A stretch of DNA of 64,000 bases from positions 568,021 through 632,020 of the forward strand of contig NW_022098058.1 in assembly GCF_002288925.2 (NCBI RefSeq). The letters are read 5' to 3'. This document shows, in pieces, positions 1-12,199 of the stretch; position 1 is the stretch's first letter; every line of letters starts with the position of its first letter. The notes under the pieces were generated by a model that had not been told where the DNA came from, made no database searches, and worked only from the letters and a program-made list of their open reading frames with translations. This stretch comes from Delphinapterus leucas (Eukaryota; Chordata; Mammalia; Artiodactyla; Monodontidae). Position numbers and translations under genes: made by a program.

Positions 1-199
1 AGAAAAAGACTGACCTCCCCCAAGATAGGAAATTCTACCAACAAGTGGTCTTCGAGCTTCAACTGCAGCCCTTCCTTGGGTTTCCAGCCTTCTGGTCTAT
101 CCCACAGATTTTGGATTTGCCAAGTCTCTCCAACCACATGAGCCAATTGCTTAACGTAAGTATTGGTTTTCCTGCTGGTTCTGTTTCTCTGGAGAATCT
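1..199. other. Unassigned sequence
   Basis: No repeat family, exon or RNA gene is recognised here. The short frame that runs through it has no recognisable protein motif. Confidence 0.4.
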
Positions 200-315
200 C
201 ACTACAAGCACCTACCATGCACCTGGCATCATCCTAAACATTTGGGGTTTATAGGGGTGGAAAAGAGGTAAAGCTCAGAGCCTTCTTGGAGCTTACGATC
301 TTGGCCTGTGCAGTA
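200..315 (-). mobile_element. L2 LINE 3'-region relic
   Basis: The order 'agcacctaccatgcacctgg' followed by 'ttcttggagcttacgat' matches the reverse complement of the L2 3' region, where a 'cactgtgctaggcact' part precedes 'tcatggagcttacattct'. It is strongly diverged and non-coding. Edges are approximate. Confidence 0.4.
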
Positions 316-344
316 AACTCAGGGAGCATAGGATCCTCAAACCC

Positions 345-911
345 TGTGCAGTCCAAAGAAAGGACTGGCCCTTGACTGCTCCTGGGAGATAACCTCTAAG
401 CCCTTGGAACATCCTGCCTAATAAGTAAGTCTTTGTACCACTGGGGCCTTGGGCCATTCTTGATACTTTATGCTAACAATGTGATGTATGGTGAAGGCCT
501 GCTTTTGTTTACCTGGGACCCTGGGCCACACTGCATCAGTTTGACCTCTAAGGGGTCCTGGAGACTGAGTAGCTAAGGTCAGTCATGTGGGTGATCCATG
601 CCTAGATGAATGAGCCCCGATAAAAACCCTGGACACCAAAGCATGGGTGAGCTTCCCTGGTTGGCAATACCTCATACACGTTGTCACATATTGTTGCTAA
701 GAGAACTAAGCATTGTCCCTATAACCCCACTGGAAGAGGGAAGCTGATGCCCACTCTCTCCTGGACTCCGCCTTATGTCACTTTTTCCTTTGCTTATTTG
801 TATCCTTTCTCTGCGATAAACCATACCCTTGAGCATAACAACTTTTCTGAGTTCTGTGGCTCCTTCCAGCAAACCAGCAAACCTGAAGGTGGTCTCAGAA
901 CCCTTGACACA
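345..911 (+). mobile_element. Solo LTR-like element (endogenous retroviral LTR)
   Basis: This stretch of about 570 bp starts with TG ('tgtgcagtcc') and ends with CA ('cccttgacaca'). In its 3' third it has the pattern of a mammalian LTR: 'gcccc(g)ataaaaaccctgg' as a TATA-like box near 615-635, 'gagcttccctggttggcaat', and a 'gcgataaacca' polyadenylation-like signal near 813-823. No internal retroviral coding sequence lies beside it, so it reads as a solo LTR. The exact family (ERVL-type or ERV1-type) is not resolved. Confidence 0.6.
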
Positions 912-914
912 TTC

Positions 915-1035
915 AACAACATACACTGAGCGTCTGCTGGGTGCCTGCCACAACCCTCAACACGTGAGATTTACGAGGAAGCAGAAAAAGGCAACCAAGC
1001 CTGCCCTCTTAGAGCTTATGACCTTGGCCATGTCT
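915..1035 (-). mobile_element. L2 LINE 3'-region relic
   Basis: 'cactgagcgtctgctgggtg' followed by 'gccctcttagagcttatgac' has the same order of landmarks as the reverse complement of the L2 3' region. It lies directly after the LTR and resembles the L2 piece before the LTR, which may be chance (two L2 copies) or an old duplication. Confidence 0.45.
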
Positions 1036-1408
1036 CTGGGGACTCTAAGTGAGGTCATGGCTGTCGTGTTCGTTTCCTAATCACAGTCCTCAGGAGTCAG
1101 CACTGACCAGGGGTAGAGTGAGAATCAAAGACGTGTTGAGGTGGTTAAAAATAAATAACTAAAAGAAAATAAAAGCCTAGTATGATCATGGGCTGCAAGG
1201 GAAGGAGATGTCTTATTTCATCCTGTTCCTCTCCTCTTATTTCATACCTAGAACACGCCCAAATGCGATCAGCTCTAAAGACCTTCCCACGCCATCAGCA
1301 AACCACTGGCAAATGAGAACGAATGGAGGTGAGACCCTCCCAACTGGTAAAATTGGCCAAAAGCTTCAAAGGCTCTGGAGGGAACAGTGGGAAAATCTGA
1401 AGAGGTTT
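1036..1408. other. Unassigned sequence
   Basis: It is AT-rich near 1150-1180. No repeat or gene is recognised. Confidence 0.4.
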
Positions 1409-1609
1409 CAGTAGTGGTTGTCACCTGGAATGATTCTGCCCATCACAAGACACTTGCCAAGGTCTGGAGACATTTCTGGTGGTCACAACTGGGGGCATGC
1501 TACTGGCATGGAGCCCAGAGAAGCCAGCCCACCATGCACAGGGTGCCCCCTCCCAATACGGAATGATCCAAACCCAAATGGCCAGAGTGCTGAGACTGGG
1601 AAACCCTGA
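1409..1609 (+). mobile_element. MER20 (hAT-Charlie DNA transposon relic)
   Basis: The MER20 signature is clear: 'gtctggagacatttctggt', 'gtcacaactggggg' and 'tgctactggcatg', closing with 'tgagactgggaaaccctg'. This is a non-autonomous, non-coding DNA transposon fossil. Known from the family: MER20 copies can carry enhancer activity in placental tissue, but nothing here shows that for this copy. Confidence 0.85.
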
Positions 1610-2034
1610 ATCAGAGCCAGAGAAGACAGAGATCTACTCAATGAAACGAATCATCTTCTTTGAAAACTATGCCAACGTGGAAGCTGGCGATCTGTAAGAA
1701 ATGCAGGACATTTCCAGAGAGAAACTATATAACCAGTCATTAGGGAGATTACAGAGGAGACCCAGATCCTGAACTACATGTGATGCTTGAACACGGACAG
1801 GAAGCTATGTGGAGTGGCCCGTGAGTCCTCATCCAGTTTAAGCATGAAGAAACATCAGAAGTCAAATGACTTAGATATAGTCTATGATACTCTGGGAGCA
1901 AAGTTAGAATTAAAACTCTAGCTATGCAATCTAGCAAGGCAATGGCCAAAAACCTCTCTCCTTTGGCAGATACAATAACTTAACTGAATGGGAAATGAAA
2001 ATAATGTGAGTGTTATCTAGAATGATTGCATCTA
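1610..2034. other. Unassigned sequence
   Basis: No gene, RNA or confident repeat is seen. Short frames are random-looking. Confidence 0.4.
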
Positions 2035-2290
2035 CATTTTTGAGCACTTCCTACTAACCCCCTGGATGTCTTATCTCCTTTAATCCTCTCAAACAAGAGT
2101 GGAAGCGCCAACAAGAATGAAATGACAACCTCTCAGGCAGCTACTATTATTACATCCGTTTCTCATATAAGGCCACTGAGGCTTACCAAGATGAAGTAAT
2201 TTGCTCAGGGCCATTCAGCCAGGACGTGGCAGAGCTGGGACGTAAGCACAGCCTGTCTGATAACCAAGTCTGTGTTGTATCCTGTGTGCG
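2035..2290 (-). mobile_element. MIR SINE
   Basis: Minus-strand MIR landmarks occur in order: 'tcctttaatcctctcaaaca', a 'ctactattattacatccgtt' segment, 'taatttgctcagggccattc' and 'ggcagagctgggac'. Diverged and non-coding. Confidence 0.75.
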
Positions 2291-2564
2291 CCAGCTACAC
2301 AAACAAAAAGAAGCATCTGGAATACCAAGCAAAGCATTAATGATCTTGCTTGAACAGTGGATCACAGTTAAATGCGAGAAATTACCTTCCTTGAAGAATC
2401 CCAGGTAACACAATCTCACCACCTTTCATCTGCTATCAATGCAACCAGAAGACTCAGTAGAGGTTTGACTCTGGGTCTCCCTGAGCCTAAACTTCCTGGC
2501 TTGTAACACGGGATGATGACCTGTCATCATTCACAATCGGTTGCAATTACTAAGCAGATCATTC

Positions 2565-3060
2565 TTATCAGGCAGGGTCCCAACAGGAGACAGATGCAAC
2601 ACTCAAGAACAATCCAAGGAGGCCTTCTTTACCAAGGAATTCATTCCAAACCTCAAGGGACAGGGCAGGAACCTCCAACAAAGGTGGAGCCATCCAGATC
2701 CTAAGGGACCAAGGAACTAAGGGACCAAGGAGTGAGTGGGTCCCAGAACATGGAAGGAAACACAGTGTAGAACACTCCACCTTGGGCACACGAGAGACTG
2801 GATCTCTGTCACAGCTGACCATATAGAGAGGGAGGGAGTCGGGACAACGAACGCCCTGACCTTGCTCTCCTCTCCCACCCATCCCGTCTCTCGCTGGGGC
2901 TCTGCACTGACCACTGGTCGAACCCAACAGAAGAGACAGGGAGGGGAGCCCGTTGGTAAACTTTCCACAGGTCACGTCCCAGGGGTAGAGAGAAGAGAGA
3001 AGATTGGAGGGTGGACCGGGGGGGCACGGAGAGACACCATCAGGCATGGGACACCACAGA
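2565..3060. repeat. Unresolved old interspersed repeat
   Basis: 'caggcagggtcccaacagga' near the start and 'gaacccaacagaagagacag', 'ggggagcccgttggt' near 2920-2955 recall a widespread old mammalian repeat that I cannot name with confidence. The open frames on both strands here (up to 174 codons) have no recognisable domain and overlap each other, as expected for GC-rich non-coding DNA. Confidence 0.3.
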
Positions 3061-3104
3061 GCCATAGACATGGGAAAACTCTGCAGCCACACTGGGATCA
3101 GAAG

Positions 3105-3640
3105 GAAAAATACAATTTTAAGTATTTTTCACATCAAATTTGGAAGAAGTATTTTTAAGATTATATCAAGTATAAATGTAGATTTGATGGAACAGGCATA
3201 CTTATTACAGCTGATTCGAGTCAAGATGTTCATTGTATCTGGAAGGCAGTTTGGAATAAGTAGCAATACTTTGACTCAGTATTGCCACTGATATACCTAC
3301 AGCTATTCCTCTACTAGAATATTCACTGCGACATTATTTATGAAAGTGAAAAGTCGGAAAATTGAACATCTAATAATAGGGACTTGGTTGAATAAATTAG
3401 AGTATGTTCCTCTGACAGAAAACTCTACAACCATGGAAAATCATATTATTGAAGAACATGTACTGATATAATAAAATGTTCATAATGTAATATTAATAGA
3501 AAAAAAATCAAGTTATAAAATATATACCGTGAAACCCAATTCTGCCTGAATACATCTGAATTCAATCAGGAAGGAAGGATATCAAAATACTAGCTGTAAC
3601 TACTTCTGGATCATGGGATTTGAGGTGATTCTTATCCCCT
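3105..3640 (+). mobile_element. Old L1 (L1M/HAL1-type) 3' relic
   Basis: The order 'aacatctaataatagggact', 'tggttgaataaattagagta', 'accatggaaaatcatatta' and 'gaacatgtactgatataat' is typical of old L1M or HAL1 3' regions on the plus strand. No coding capacity remains. Confidence 0.55.
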
Positions 3641-4204
3641 GTTCGCTGAGGAAACAGGAGAAAGAGAAAGGAAAACAAATGCCAGACATCAGTGTGCCTC
3701 CAATCAGCAGGAAAATGGAAGTTTCAAATTTCAGGTGAAATGCTGTGCCATCCCCCAATGCCCTCAAGTGACATCAGAGAACCCCAGACAGACAAGGGAA
3801 AAGGGGGTGCTCCTAGAGCCCTCTTCCCTGGTTGGGAAAGACAAGAGCCTAAAATCAAATAAAAGTTCCAAGTCAAATATTTATTATTACTTAACGTGGC
3901 GATTTAAAGTCAAGCTTTAGTTACTTTAAACAATAAGCCCTAAATTGAATGGTTCTATCAGAATCCACACTTCCCGTTCTCATTAAGTGACACCATTTAC
4001 TGTCGGCTGCTTCCCAAAGCTTCAGCAACTGTTTCTTAGAGACGAGGAAACCCAGTTTACCAAACTCTTTCCCATACATCACTTCCCATATATTGTCCCA
4101 TATTCATTTCCACACTTACATGTTAGGAGCTATGCAAAGGCCCTAGCACAACTTCAGGCTGATAGTAGATGATTCCTGAGCTCAAGAACAATGGGGAGGG
4201 GGGA
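3641..4204. other. Unassigned sequence
   Basis: No repeat or gene is recognised with confidence. Small pieces near 4000-4060 could be decayed MIR. Confidence 0.35.
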
Positions 4205-4320
4205 GCGATGCCTTTGTTCTAACCTGGTACATGAGGAAAGTGAGGCTCAGAGCAGTGAAGCTTCTTGCCTAAAGTTACACAGTAGGGGATGACCTGAGGC
4301 CAAGAATCCGGAGGCATTTC
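4205..4320 (-). mobile_element. MIR SINE fragment
   Basis: 'tgaggaaagtgaggctcaga' is followed by 'ttgcctaaagttacacagta', the reversed MIR core. Confidence 0.65.
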
Positions 4321-4429
4321 CCCTCTACCAGCTTCTCTCCAGATGGCTGAGTATTCTTGAGCCAAATGCAAGGCTAAGAAGCCCCCTAGGCATGGAGACC
4401 CTGATACACAGCTGCCCATAGGGCACTGC

Positions 4430-4790
4430 GTGTAAGACCCTTAAACGGGGTTGTTCTCGATTCTGCATTTCGTTTCTCAAAATTCACCCCAAAGGAATCC
4501 TCAAAGAGGCACATAACTTCCAATGCACAGAGATATTCCTGACTGTTATTTGTAAGAGCCAAATGGCAGGAAACAACATAAATGTCCAGCAATAAGGCAA
4601 TAGTTAACTAAGGATGCTATGTAATGGAATACCACGAAGCCATCTTAAATGCTTCCAAAGAATGTGCCCCAATAATATGAGAAAATGCTCACAATATCAT
4701 GACCAGAAAAAAGAAAATAATTTGACACAGACAACAAACTGTAATCTAAAAGGAAAAGTATAAAATGATGATTTCAAAGAAAAATGACTG
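4430..4790 (+). mobile_element. Old L1M 3' relic
   Basis: 'aacataaatgtccagcaata', 'tatgtaatggaataccacga' and 'tcacaatatcatgaccagaa' follow the order of old plus-strand L1M 3' sequence. Diverged and non-coding. Confidence 0.6.
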
Positions 4791-5457
4791 CTTCTCGTAG
4801 TCTCTAAGTAAATACTTCCTGGGAGGACTTCTTTGTTTTTCAAAATAAAACAGCTTGAACTCATGAAGAATCTTTTCTGCTGACCTCTAACCTCAACGTA
4901 GTTCAACAAAACTACATTTCTTAATAGCTTTACTTCTAATCTCAGCTCACATACATGAAGCAAAAAACTTGAGAAAACAGAAAAACAAAAAGAAAACAAA
5001 AGAACCAATAACCTTCACATCTACCCTACCCAACCTGTGCCCCCAAGATAGCCACCTAACAGTTTTGTCCAAAACTCTCCCATTTTGCTCCCAAGCTATG
5101 GTCACCCTTAACGAAGTCTTTAGGTTCTGTAATTAATATGTGTACAATTGTGTGAACAAAAAACAAAATATTCCTTAACTCTACAAGTACACTTTGTGTC
5201 TTCTCTCTTTTGTTGTTCAAAAATGAACTAAATTTAAAAAAATAAATAAACCCTACCAACTCACCAAAACCCGCCTTCCCTTCCCCAAGCATGGGAGGCA
5301 GGGGAATTCTTTACGACTAACGAATGAGTAAATGAATAAATAAAAGAAACAAGTCTGAAATAATGAATGCACGCCGAGTCAATGTTTCCCAGCCTGGAAG
5401 AGAGCACACAAGACCATCTGCAAAGCTCTTTCCAGCCCACAAACAATTAATGGGACG
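4791..5457. other. AT-rich unassigned sequence, possibly old LINE
   Basis: The sequence is A-rich on the plus strand. Part near 5000-5170 ('cctaacagttttgtcc', 'aattaatatgtgtacaattg') could be an eroded LINE 3' region, but I cannot assign it. Confidence 0.3.
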
Positions 5458-5468
5458 AAAGGGGGAGG

Positions 5469-5589
5469 AACTTCCCTGGCGGTCCAGTGGTTAACACTCC
5501 TGAGCTTCCACTGCAGGGAGGCGCAGGCTTGATACCTGTTTGGGGAACTAAGATCCCACAGGCCCATCCCTCTTTGCATGGACCAAAAA
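5469..5589 (+). mobile_element. tRNA-derived SINE (CHRS-type), older copy
   Basis: It begins 'aacttccctggcggtccagt' (A-box-like), continues 'ctgagcttccactgcaggga', has a decayed B box, and ends in a short A run after 'gcatggacc'. Near-matching 11-bp flanks at 5458-5468 and 5590-5600 ('aaagggggagg' and 'aaagggggtgg') look like a TSD. It is the short form without the 'cacaactactgag' repeats, so it is likely older than the other SINEs here. Confidence 0.8.
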
Positions 5590-5609
5590 AAAGGGGGTGG
5601 GGGGAATGC

Positions 5610-5790
5610 CTAGCAGCTCATGACCACCTACTCTGTGCTAGCACCAAGAAGCCCTTCAGGGTAGGCATAATTATCTTCATGTAGCAGAGAAAACAATGAC
5701 GCAAAGAGAGAGGAAGAAAGTGGCCCAAATACACACAGATAGTTAAAGAAAGACCAGGGATGTGAATCCAAGTCTCCTGGCTCCACAGTG
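5610..5790 (-). mobile_element. MIR SINE
   Basis: 'ctactctgtgctagcacc', 'aattatcttcatgtagcaga' and 'tggcccaaatacacacagat' give the reversed MIR order. Confidence 0.6.
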
Positions 5791-7009
5791 AATTACTTCC
5801 TCTAAGGATTACAAATTATGGTATTATAACTATATCTTAAATATATTCTTACTCTATGTAATGACAGTATTGTATGAGTATCAGTATTATAAGACATTAT
5901 ATCGCTTATAAAGCCAATGATAAGCACAGGCATCTAAATGACCAATTGCTACCACTCTATACAATCCCTGACCCCACAGAACAGCTGAACTTGCCCACAA
6001 ATCATCACTGATCTGAGAGGGAAAAGGAAGAGGCCAAATGGTACCCAATTCTTCCCTGTGTCCTGAAGAATTCCTAGCAGCTCCGCTCTTGATGTATTCC
6101 CCCCAGTAGAACATTTCATGAGAAGGACTTCCCCTCCCCACGCAAGCCGATAACTGCAGGCATGAATCCATGGTGGGTATGAATCCCATTACCAGCCAAC
6201 TCTGACTTCTTGATATAACCTGCAATTCCACCCATTGTAATTCAGCGTAAGTGGCCGAACTTTCAAGAGTGTCTCCCTCTGCTTTCCCTTGATCAGGAAC
6301 AAAACAGCCAAGTAAATGCCTGCCACTGAAGGGCATTTGTAGCGTGGTGATATGAAGGTCAAGAGAAGGTAATTTACTCTCTTCTCCCCTCCTCCCAAGG
6401 TTGGCACAATGAAGATTTCTAACACAAATAATGCAAAAGGACAAAAGGCAAGACGAATGCTCCCTCTTCTCAAACACTTCTGGGAAAAACCAAGGTCCTT
6501 GATGCGTTATATTATTTCAGGGAGAGAGATTCCTGTGATAACATGAAAGTGCACAACAGGAGAATTCCAGCCCGACCTCGCTAACAAAGAAATCAATGCA
6601 TGCTCTTTTTCTTCCTAGACAGTATTACACCCTCCCCCCCTCCACGTTCTGCTTTTGCTGTCTTTTGGACAAAACTGCACCTAAAATCATGAGCAGGCCA
6701 TGGAGAAAGCAGAAGAAAGATCTTGTGGCCAATACAAAGTTTCAATGAGTTTCCAAATCATCCTTAATTATGGGGAAAAAAAACCCAAACACTTGAGGCA
6801 GCTTAAAGTAGAATATACACAAAGAGGACAAATCCAAAAACTCCTTAGAAGAGTGAGCCTTGATGTCAGTGGCTGGATTCAGGAATGGGCCAGTGTGTGA
6901 GAGCAAACAAATGTTTGAAGCAATAACATCAAGGGAGGTGTTGACAAGAAAATGCTAAAAAAAAGGAAGTGATAACATCAGGAAGCATAAATCCATTTTC
7001 TATTATTTC
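5791..7009. other. Unassigned sequence with one long minus-strand frame
   Basis: No repeat is recognised with confidence. A minus-strand open frame of 196 codons (5887-6477) is the longest non-repeat frame in the first 30 kb. It has no recognisable domain or clear signal peptide. Plus-strand DNA from 6700 to 7000 is AT-rich and holds only a 66-codon frame. I do not call a gene. Confidence 0.35.
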
Positions 7010-7607
7010 AGCCGTGTGGCTGACAGGGTCTTGGTGCTCCGGCCAGGTGTCAGGCCTGAGCCTCTGAGGTGGGAGACCTGAGTTCAGGACACTGGTCCAC
7101 CAGAGACCTCCCAGCCCCTCGTAATATCAATCAGAGAGAGCTCTCCCAGAGACCTCCGTCTCACTGCTAAGATGCAGCTCCACTCAATGACCAGCAAGCT
7201 ACCGTGCTGGAGACCTCATGCCAAACAACTAGCAAGACAACTAGCAGAGAGGCTGCCTAAAATCGTAAGTTCACAGACACCCCAAAACACACCACCAGAC
7301 ACGGTCCTGCCCACAAGAAAGACAACAAGCAGCCTCAACCAGCAGAACACAGGCAGTAGTCCCCTCTACCAGGAAGCCTACAAAACCCACTGAACTAACC
7401 TTAGCCACTGGGAGCAGACACCAAAAACAACGGAAACTACAAACGTGCAGCATGCGAAAAGGACACCCCAAAGACAGTAAGTTAAGCAAAATAAGAAAAC
7501 AGAAATACACAGCAGATGAAGTAGCAAAGTAAAAACCCACCAGACCTAACAAATGAAGAGAAAACAGATAGTCTACCTGAAAAAGAATTCACAATAATGA
7601 TAGAAAG
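7010..7607 (+). other. L1 5' UTR segment
   Basis: This is non-coding leader upstream of ORF1, with several A-rich and CACC-containing stretches ('caccagagacctcccagccc', 'gacaccccaaaacacaccac'). It belongs to the L1 and is not a host gene, although short frames run through it. Confidence 0.75.
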
Positions 7608-8381
7608 ATGATCCAAAATCTGGGGAACAGAATGGAGAAAATACAAGAAATGTTTAATAAGGACCTACAAGAACTAAAGAGCAAACAAACAATGATGAAC
7701 AATGCAATAAATGAAATTAAAAACTCTCTAGAAGGAATCCATAGCAGAATAACTGAGGCAGAAGAATGGATAAGTGACTTGGAAGATAAAATAGTGGAAA
7801 TAACTACCACAGAGCAGAATAAAGAAAAAGGAATGAAAAGAACTGAGGACAGTCTCAGAGACCTCTGGGACAACATTAAACACACCAACATTTGAATTAT
7901 AGGGGTTCCACAAGAAGAAGAGAAAAAGAAAGGGACTGAGAAAATATCTGAAGTGATGATAGTTAAAAACTTCCCTAATATGGGAAAGGAAATAGTCAAT
8001 CAAGTCCAGGAAGTGCAGAGAGTCCCATACAGGATAAATCCAAGGAGAAACAGGCCAAGACACATATTAATCCAACTATCAAAAATTAATGCAAAGAAAA
8101 AATATTAAAAGCAGCAAGGGAAAAGCAACAAATAACATACAAGGGAATCCCCATAAGGTTAACAGCTGATCTTTCAGCAGAAACTCTGCAAACCAGAAGG
8201 GAGTGGCAGGACATATTTTAAGTGATGAAAGGGAAAAAACGTACAACCAAGATTACTCTACCCAGCAAGGATCTCATTCAGATTTGACAGAGAAATTAAA
8301 ACCTTTACAGACAAGCAAAAGCTAAGAGAATTCAGCACCACCAAACCAGCTTTACAACAAATGCTACAGGAACTTCTCTAG
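7608..8381 (+). pseudogene. L1 ORF1 relic (RNA-binding coiled-coil protein)
   Basis: ORF1 protein normally trimerises through a coiled coil and coats L1 RNA. The first 95 codons are intact and strongly heptad-like ('MEKIQEMFNKDLQELKSKQ', 'SRITEAEEWISDLEDKIVEI'), then a TGA at 7893-7895 stops the frame just before 'ELxGVPQEEE', the start of the RNA-recognition domain. Downstream the domain can be followed ('NFPNMGKEIVNQVQE', 'RPRHILIQLS') through further stops and frameshifts to 'FTDKQKLREFSTTKPALQQM' and a terminal TAG at 8379-8381, the usual ORF1 end. Overall span is about 258 codons. The TGA probably arose from CGA by CpG decay; this is inferred from a remembered family sequence. Confidence 0.85.
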
Positions 8382-8439
8382 GGAGGAAACACAAGAGAAG
8401 GAAAAGACCTAAAATAACAAACCTAAAACAATTAAGAAA

Positions 8440-11400
8440 ATGGTAAGAGGAACATACATATCAATAATTACCTTAATGTAAATGGATTAAATGATCCCAC
8501 CAAAAGACATAGACTGGCTGAATGGATACAAAAACAAGACCTGCATATATGCTGTCTACAAGAGACCCACTTCAGACCTAGGGACACATACAGACTGAAA
8601 GTGAGGGGATGGAAAAAGATATTCCATGCAAACAGAAATCAAAAGAAAGCTGGAGTAACAATTCTCATATCAGAAAAAACAGACTCTAAAATAAAGACTA
8701 TTACAAGACACAAAGAAGGACACTACATAATGATGAAGGGATCAATCCAAGAAGAAGCTATAACAACTGTAAATATTTATGCATCCAACATAGGAGCAAA
8801 TGCTAACAGCCATAAAAGGGGAAATCGACAGTAACACAATCATAGTAGGGGACTTTTAACACCCCACTTTCACCAATGGACAGATCATCCAAAATGAAAA
8901 TAAATAAGGAAACACAAGCTTTAAATGATACATTAAACAAGATGGACTTAATTGATATTTATAGGACATTCCATCCAAAAACAACAGAATACACTTTCTT
9001 CTCAAGTGCTCATGGAACATTCTCCAGGAGAGATCATATCTTCGGTCACAAATCAAGCCTTGGTAAATTTAAGAAAACTGAAATCATGTCAAATATCTTT
9101 TCCGACCATAACACTATGACACTAGATATCAATTGCAGGAAGCAACACTGTAAAAAATACAAACACATGGAGGCTAAACAATACACTACTAAATAACCAA
9201 GAGATCACTGAAGAAATCAAAGAGGAACTCAAAAAATACCTAGAAACAAATGACAATGAAAACACGAAGACTTAAAACCTATGGGATGCAGCAAAAGCAG
9301 TTCTAAGAGGGAAGTTTATAGCAATACAATCCTACCTCAAGAAACAAGAAAATTCTCAACTAAACAACCTAACCTTACACCTAAAGCAATTAGAGAAAGA
9401 AGAACAAAAAAAACCCAAAGTTAGCAGAAGGAAAGAAGTCATAAAGATTAGATCAGAAACAAAAGAAAAAGAAATGAAGGAAACAATAGCAAAGATCAAT
9501 AAAACTAAAAGCTGGTTCTTTGAGAAGATAAACAAAATTGAGAAACCATTAGCCAGACTCATCAAGAAAAAAAGGGAGAAAACTCAAATCAATAGAATTA
9601 GAAATGAAAAAGAGGAAGTAACAACTGACACTGTGGAAATACAAAGGATCATGAGAGATTACCACAAGCAACTATATGCCAAGAAAATGGACAACCTGGA
9701 AGAAATGGACAAATTCTTAGAAAAGCACAACCTTCCAAGACTGAACCAGGAAGAAATAGAAAATAAAAACAGACCAATCACAAGCACTGAAATTGAGACT
9801 GTGATTAAAATTCTTCCAACAAACAAAAGCCCAGGACCAGATGGCTTCACAGGCGAGTTCTATCAAACAATTAGAGAAGAGCTAACACCTATCCTTCTCA
9901 AACTCTTCCAAAATATAGCAGAGGAACACTCCCAAACTCATTCTGTGACGTTACCATCACTCTGACACCAAAACCAGACAAAGATGTCACAAAAAAAGAA
10001 AACTACAGGCCAATATCACTGATGAACACACATGCAAGAATCCTCAACAAAATACTAGCAAACAGAATCGAACAGCACATTAATAGCATCATACACCATG
10101 ATCAAATGGGGATTATACCAGGAACGCAAGGATTGTTCGATATACGCAAATCAATCAATGTGATAAACCATATTAACAAACAGAAGGATAAAAACCATAT
10201 TATCCTCTCAAAAGATGCAGAAAAAGCTTTCAACAAAATTCAACACCCATTTATGATAAAAACCCTCCAGAAAGTAGGCATAGGGGGAACTTAACATAAT
10301 AAAGGCCATATATGACAAAACCACAGCAAACATCATTCTCAATGGTGAAAAACTGAAACCATTTCCTCTAAGATCAGGAACAAGACAAGGTTGTACACTC
10401 TCACCAGTATTATTCAACATAGTTTTGGAAGTTTTAGCCACAGCAGCCAGAAGAAAAAGAAATAAAAGGAATCCAAATTGGAAAGGAGGATGTAGAGCTG
10501 TCACTGTTTGCCAATGACATGATAGTATACATAGAGAATCCTAAAGATGTTACCAGAACACTACTAGAGCTAATCAATGAATCTGGTGAAGTAGCAGGAT
10601 ACAAAATTAATGCACAGAAATCTCTTGCATTCCTCTACACTAATGATGAAAAATCTCAAAGAGAAATTAAGGAAACACTCCCATTTACCACTGCAACAAA
10701 AAGAATAAAATACCTAGGAATAAACCTACCTGAGGAGACAAAAGACCTGTATGCAGAAAACTATAAGACACTGATGAAAGAAATTAAAGATGATACAAAC
10801 AGATGGAGATATACACCATGTTCTTGGATTGGAAGAATCAACATTGTGAAAATGACTATACTTCCCAAAGCAATCTACAGATTCAATGCAATCCCTACCA
10901 AACTACCAATGGCATTTTTCACAGAACCAGAACAAAAAATTTCACCATTTGTATGGGAACACAAAAGACCCCAAATAACCAAAGCAATTTTGAGAAAGAA
11001 AAATGGAGCTGGAGGAAGCAGGCACCCTGACTTCAGACTATACTACAAAGCTACAGTAATCAAGACAGTATGGTACTGGCACAAAAACAGAAATATAGAC
11101 CAATGGAACAGGATAGAAATCCCAGAGAGAAACCCACGAACATATGGTCACCTTATGTTTGATAAAGGAGGCAAGAGAATACAATGGAGAAAAGGCAGCC
11201 TCTTCAATAAGTGGTGCTGGGAAAACTGGACAGCCACATGTAAAAGAATGAAAATAGAACACTCCCTAACACCATACACAAGAATAAACTCCAAATGGAT
11301 TAAAGACCTAAACGTAAGGCCAGACACACTATAAAACTCTTAGAGGAAGACATAGGCAGAACACTCTATGACATAAATCACAGCAAGATCCTTTTTGACC

Positions 11401-12199
11401 CACCTCCAGGAGAAATGGAAATAAAAACAAAAATAAACAAATGGGACCTAATGAAACTTAAAAGCTTTCACATAGCAAAGGAAACCATAAAGAAGACGAA
11501 AAGACAACCCTCAGCAGGGGAGAAAATATTTGCAAATGAAGCAACTGACAAAGGATTCATCTCCAAAATATGCAAGCAGCTCAATATCAAAAAAACAAAC
11601 AACCCAATCCAAAAATGGGCAGAAGAGCTAAATAGACATTTCTCCAAAGAAGATATACAGATTGCCAACAAACTGAAAGGATGCTCAACATCACTAATCA
11701 TTAGAGAAATGCAAATCAAAACTACAATGAGGTTATCACCTCACACCGGTCAGAATGGCCATCATCTAAAAATCTACAAACAATAAATGCTGGAGAGGGT
11801 GTGGAGAAAAGGGTAACCTCCTGCACTTTTGGTGGGAATGTAAATTGATACAGCCACTATGGAGAACAGTATGGAGGTTCCTCAAAAAACTAAAAATAGA
11901 ACTACCATACAACCCAGCAATCCCACTACTGGGCATATACCCTGAGAAAACCATAATTCAAAGAGCCATGTACCACAATGTTCATTGCAGAACTATTTAC
12001 AATAGCCAGGACATGGAAGCAACCTAAGTGTCCATCGACAGATGAATGGATAAAGAAGATGTGGCACATATATACAATGGAACATTACTCAGCCATAAGA
12101 AGAGATGAAATTGAGTTATTTGTAGTGAGGTGGATGGACCTAGAGTCTGTCATACAGAGTGAAGTAAGTCAGAAAGAGAAAAACAAGTACATATGCTAA
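8440..12199 (+). pseudogene. L1 ORF2 relic (endonuclease and reverse transcriptase)
   Basis: ORF2 normally encodes an AP-like endonuclease, a reverse transcriptase and a C-terminal cysteine-containing domain for target-primed insertion. A start ATG is at 8440, but the frame shifts within about 12 codons. Frame pieces can be followed: endonuclease with 'CCLQETHFRPRDTY' and 'FSDHN', linker, reverse transcriptase with '[14 protein letters not shown]', '[16 protein letters not shown]', 'SGTRQG' and '[14 protein letters not shown]', then the C-terminal part to 'VIQSEVSQKEKNKY'. The active-site box reads FAND rather than FADD (10507-10518), so a catalytic aspartate is lost. An apparent 17-base loss near 8805 and several other indels break the frame. 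The longest open piece is 271 codons (10519-11334). Non-functional. Confidence 0.92.

Noticed and set aside
345..911. Complete endogenous retrovirus at the LTR
   Set aside because: No internal coding sequence and no second LTR follow; it is a solo LTR.
10519..11334. Active L1 reverse transcriptase from the 271-codon frame
   Set aside because: The frame begins inside the active-site box, which has lost an aspartate, and ORF2 is broken by frameshifts before and after.
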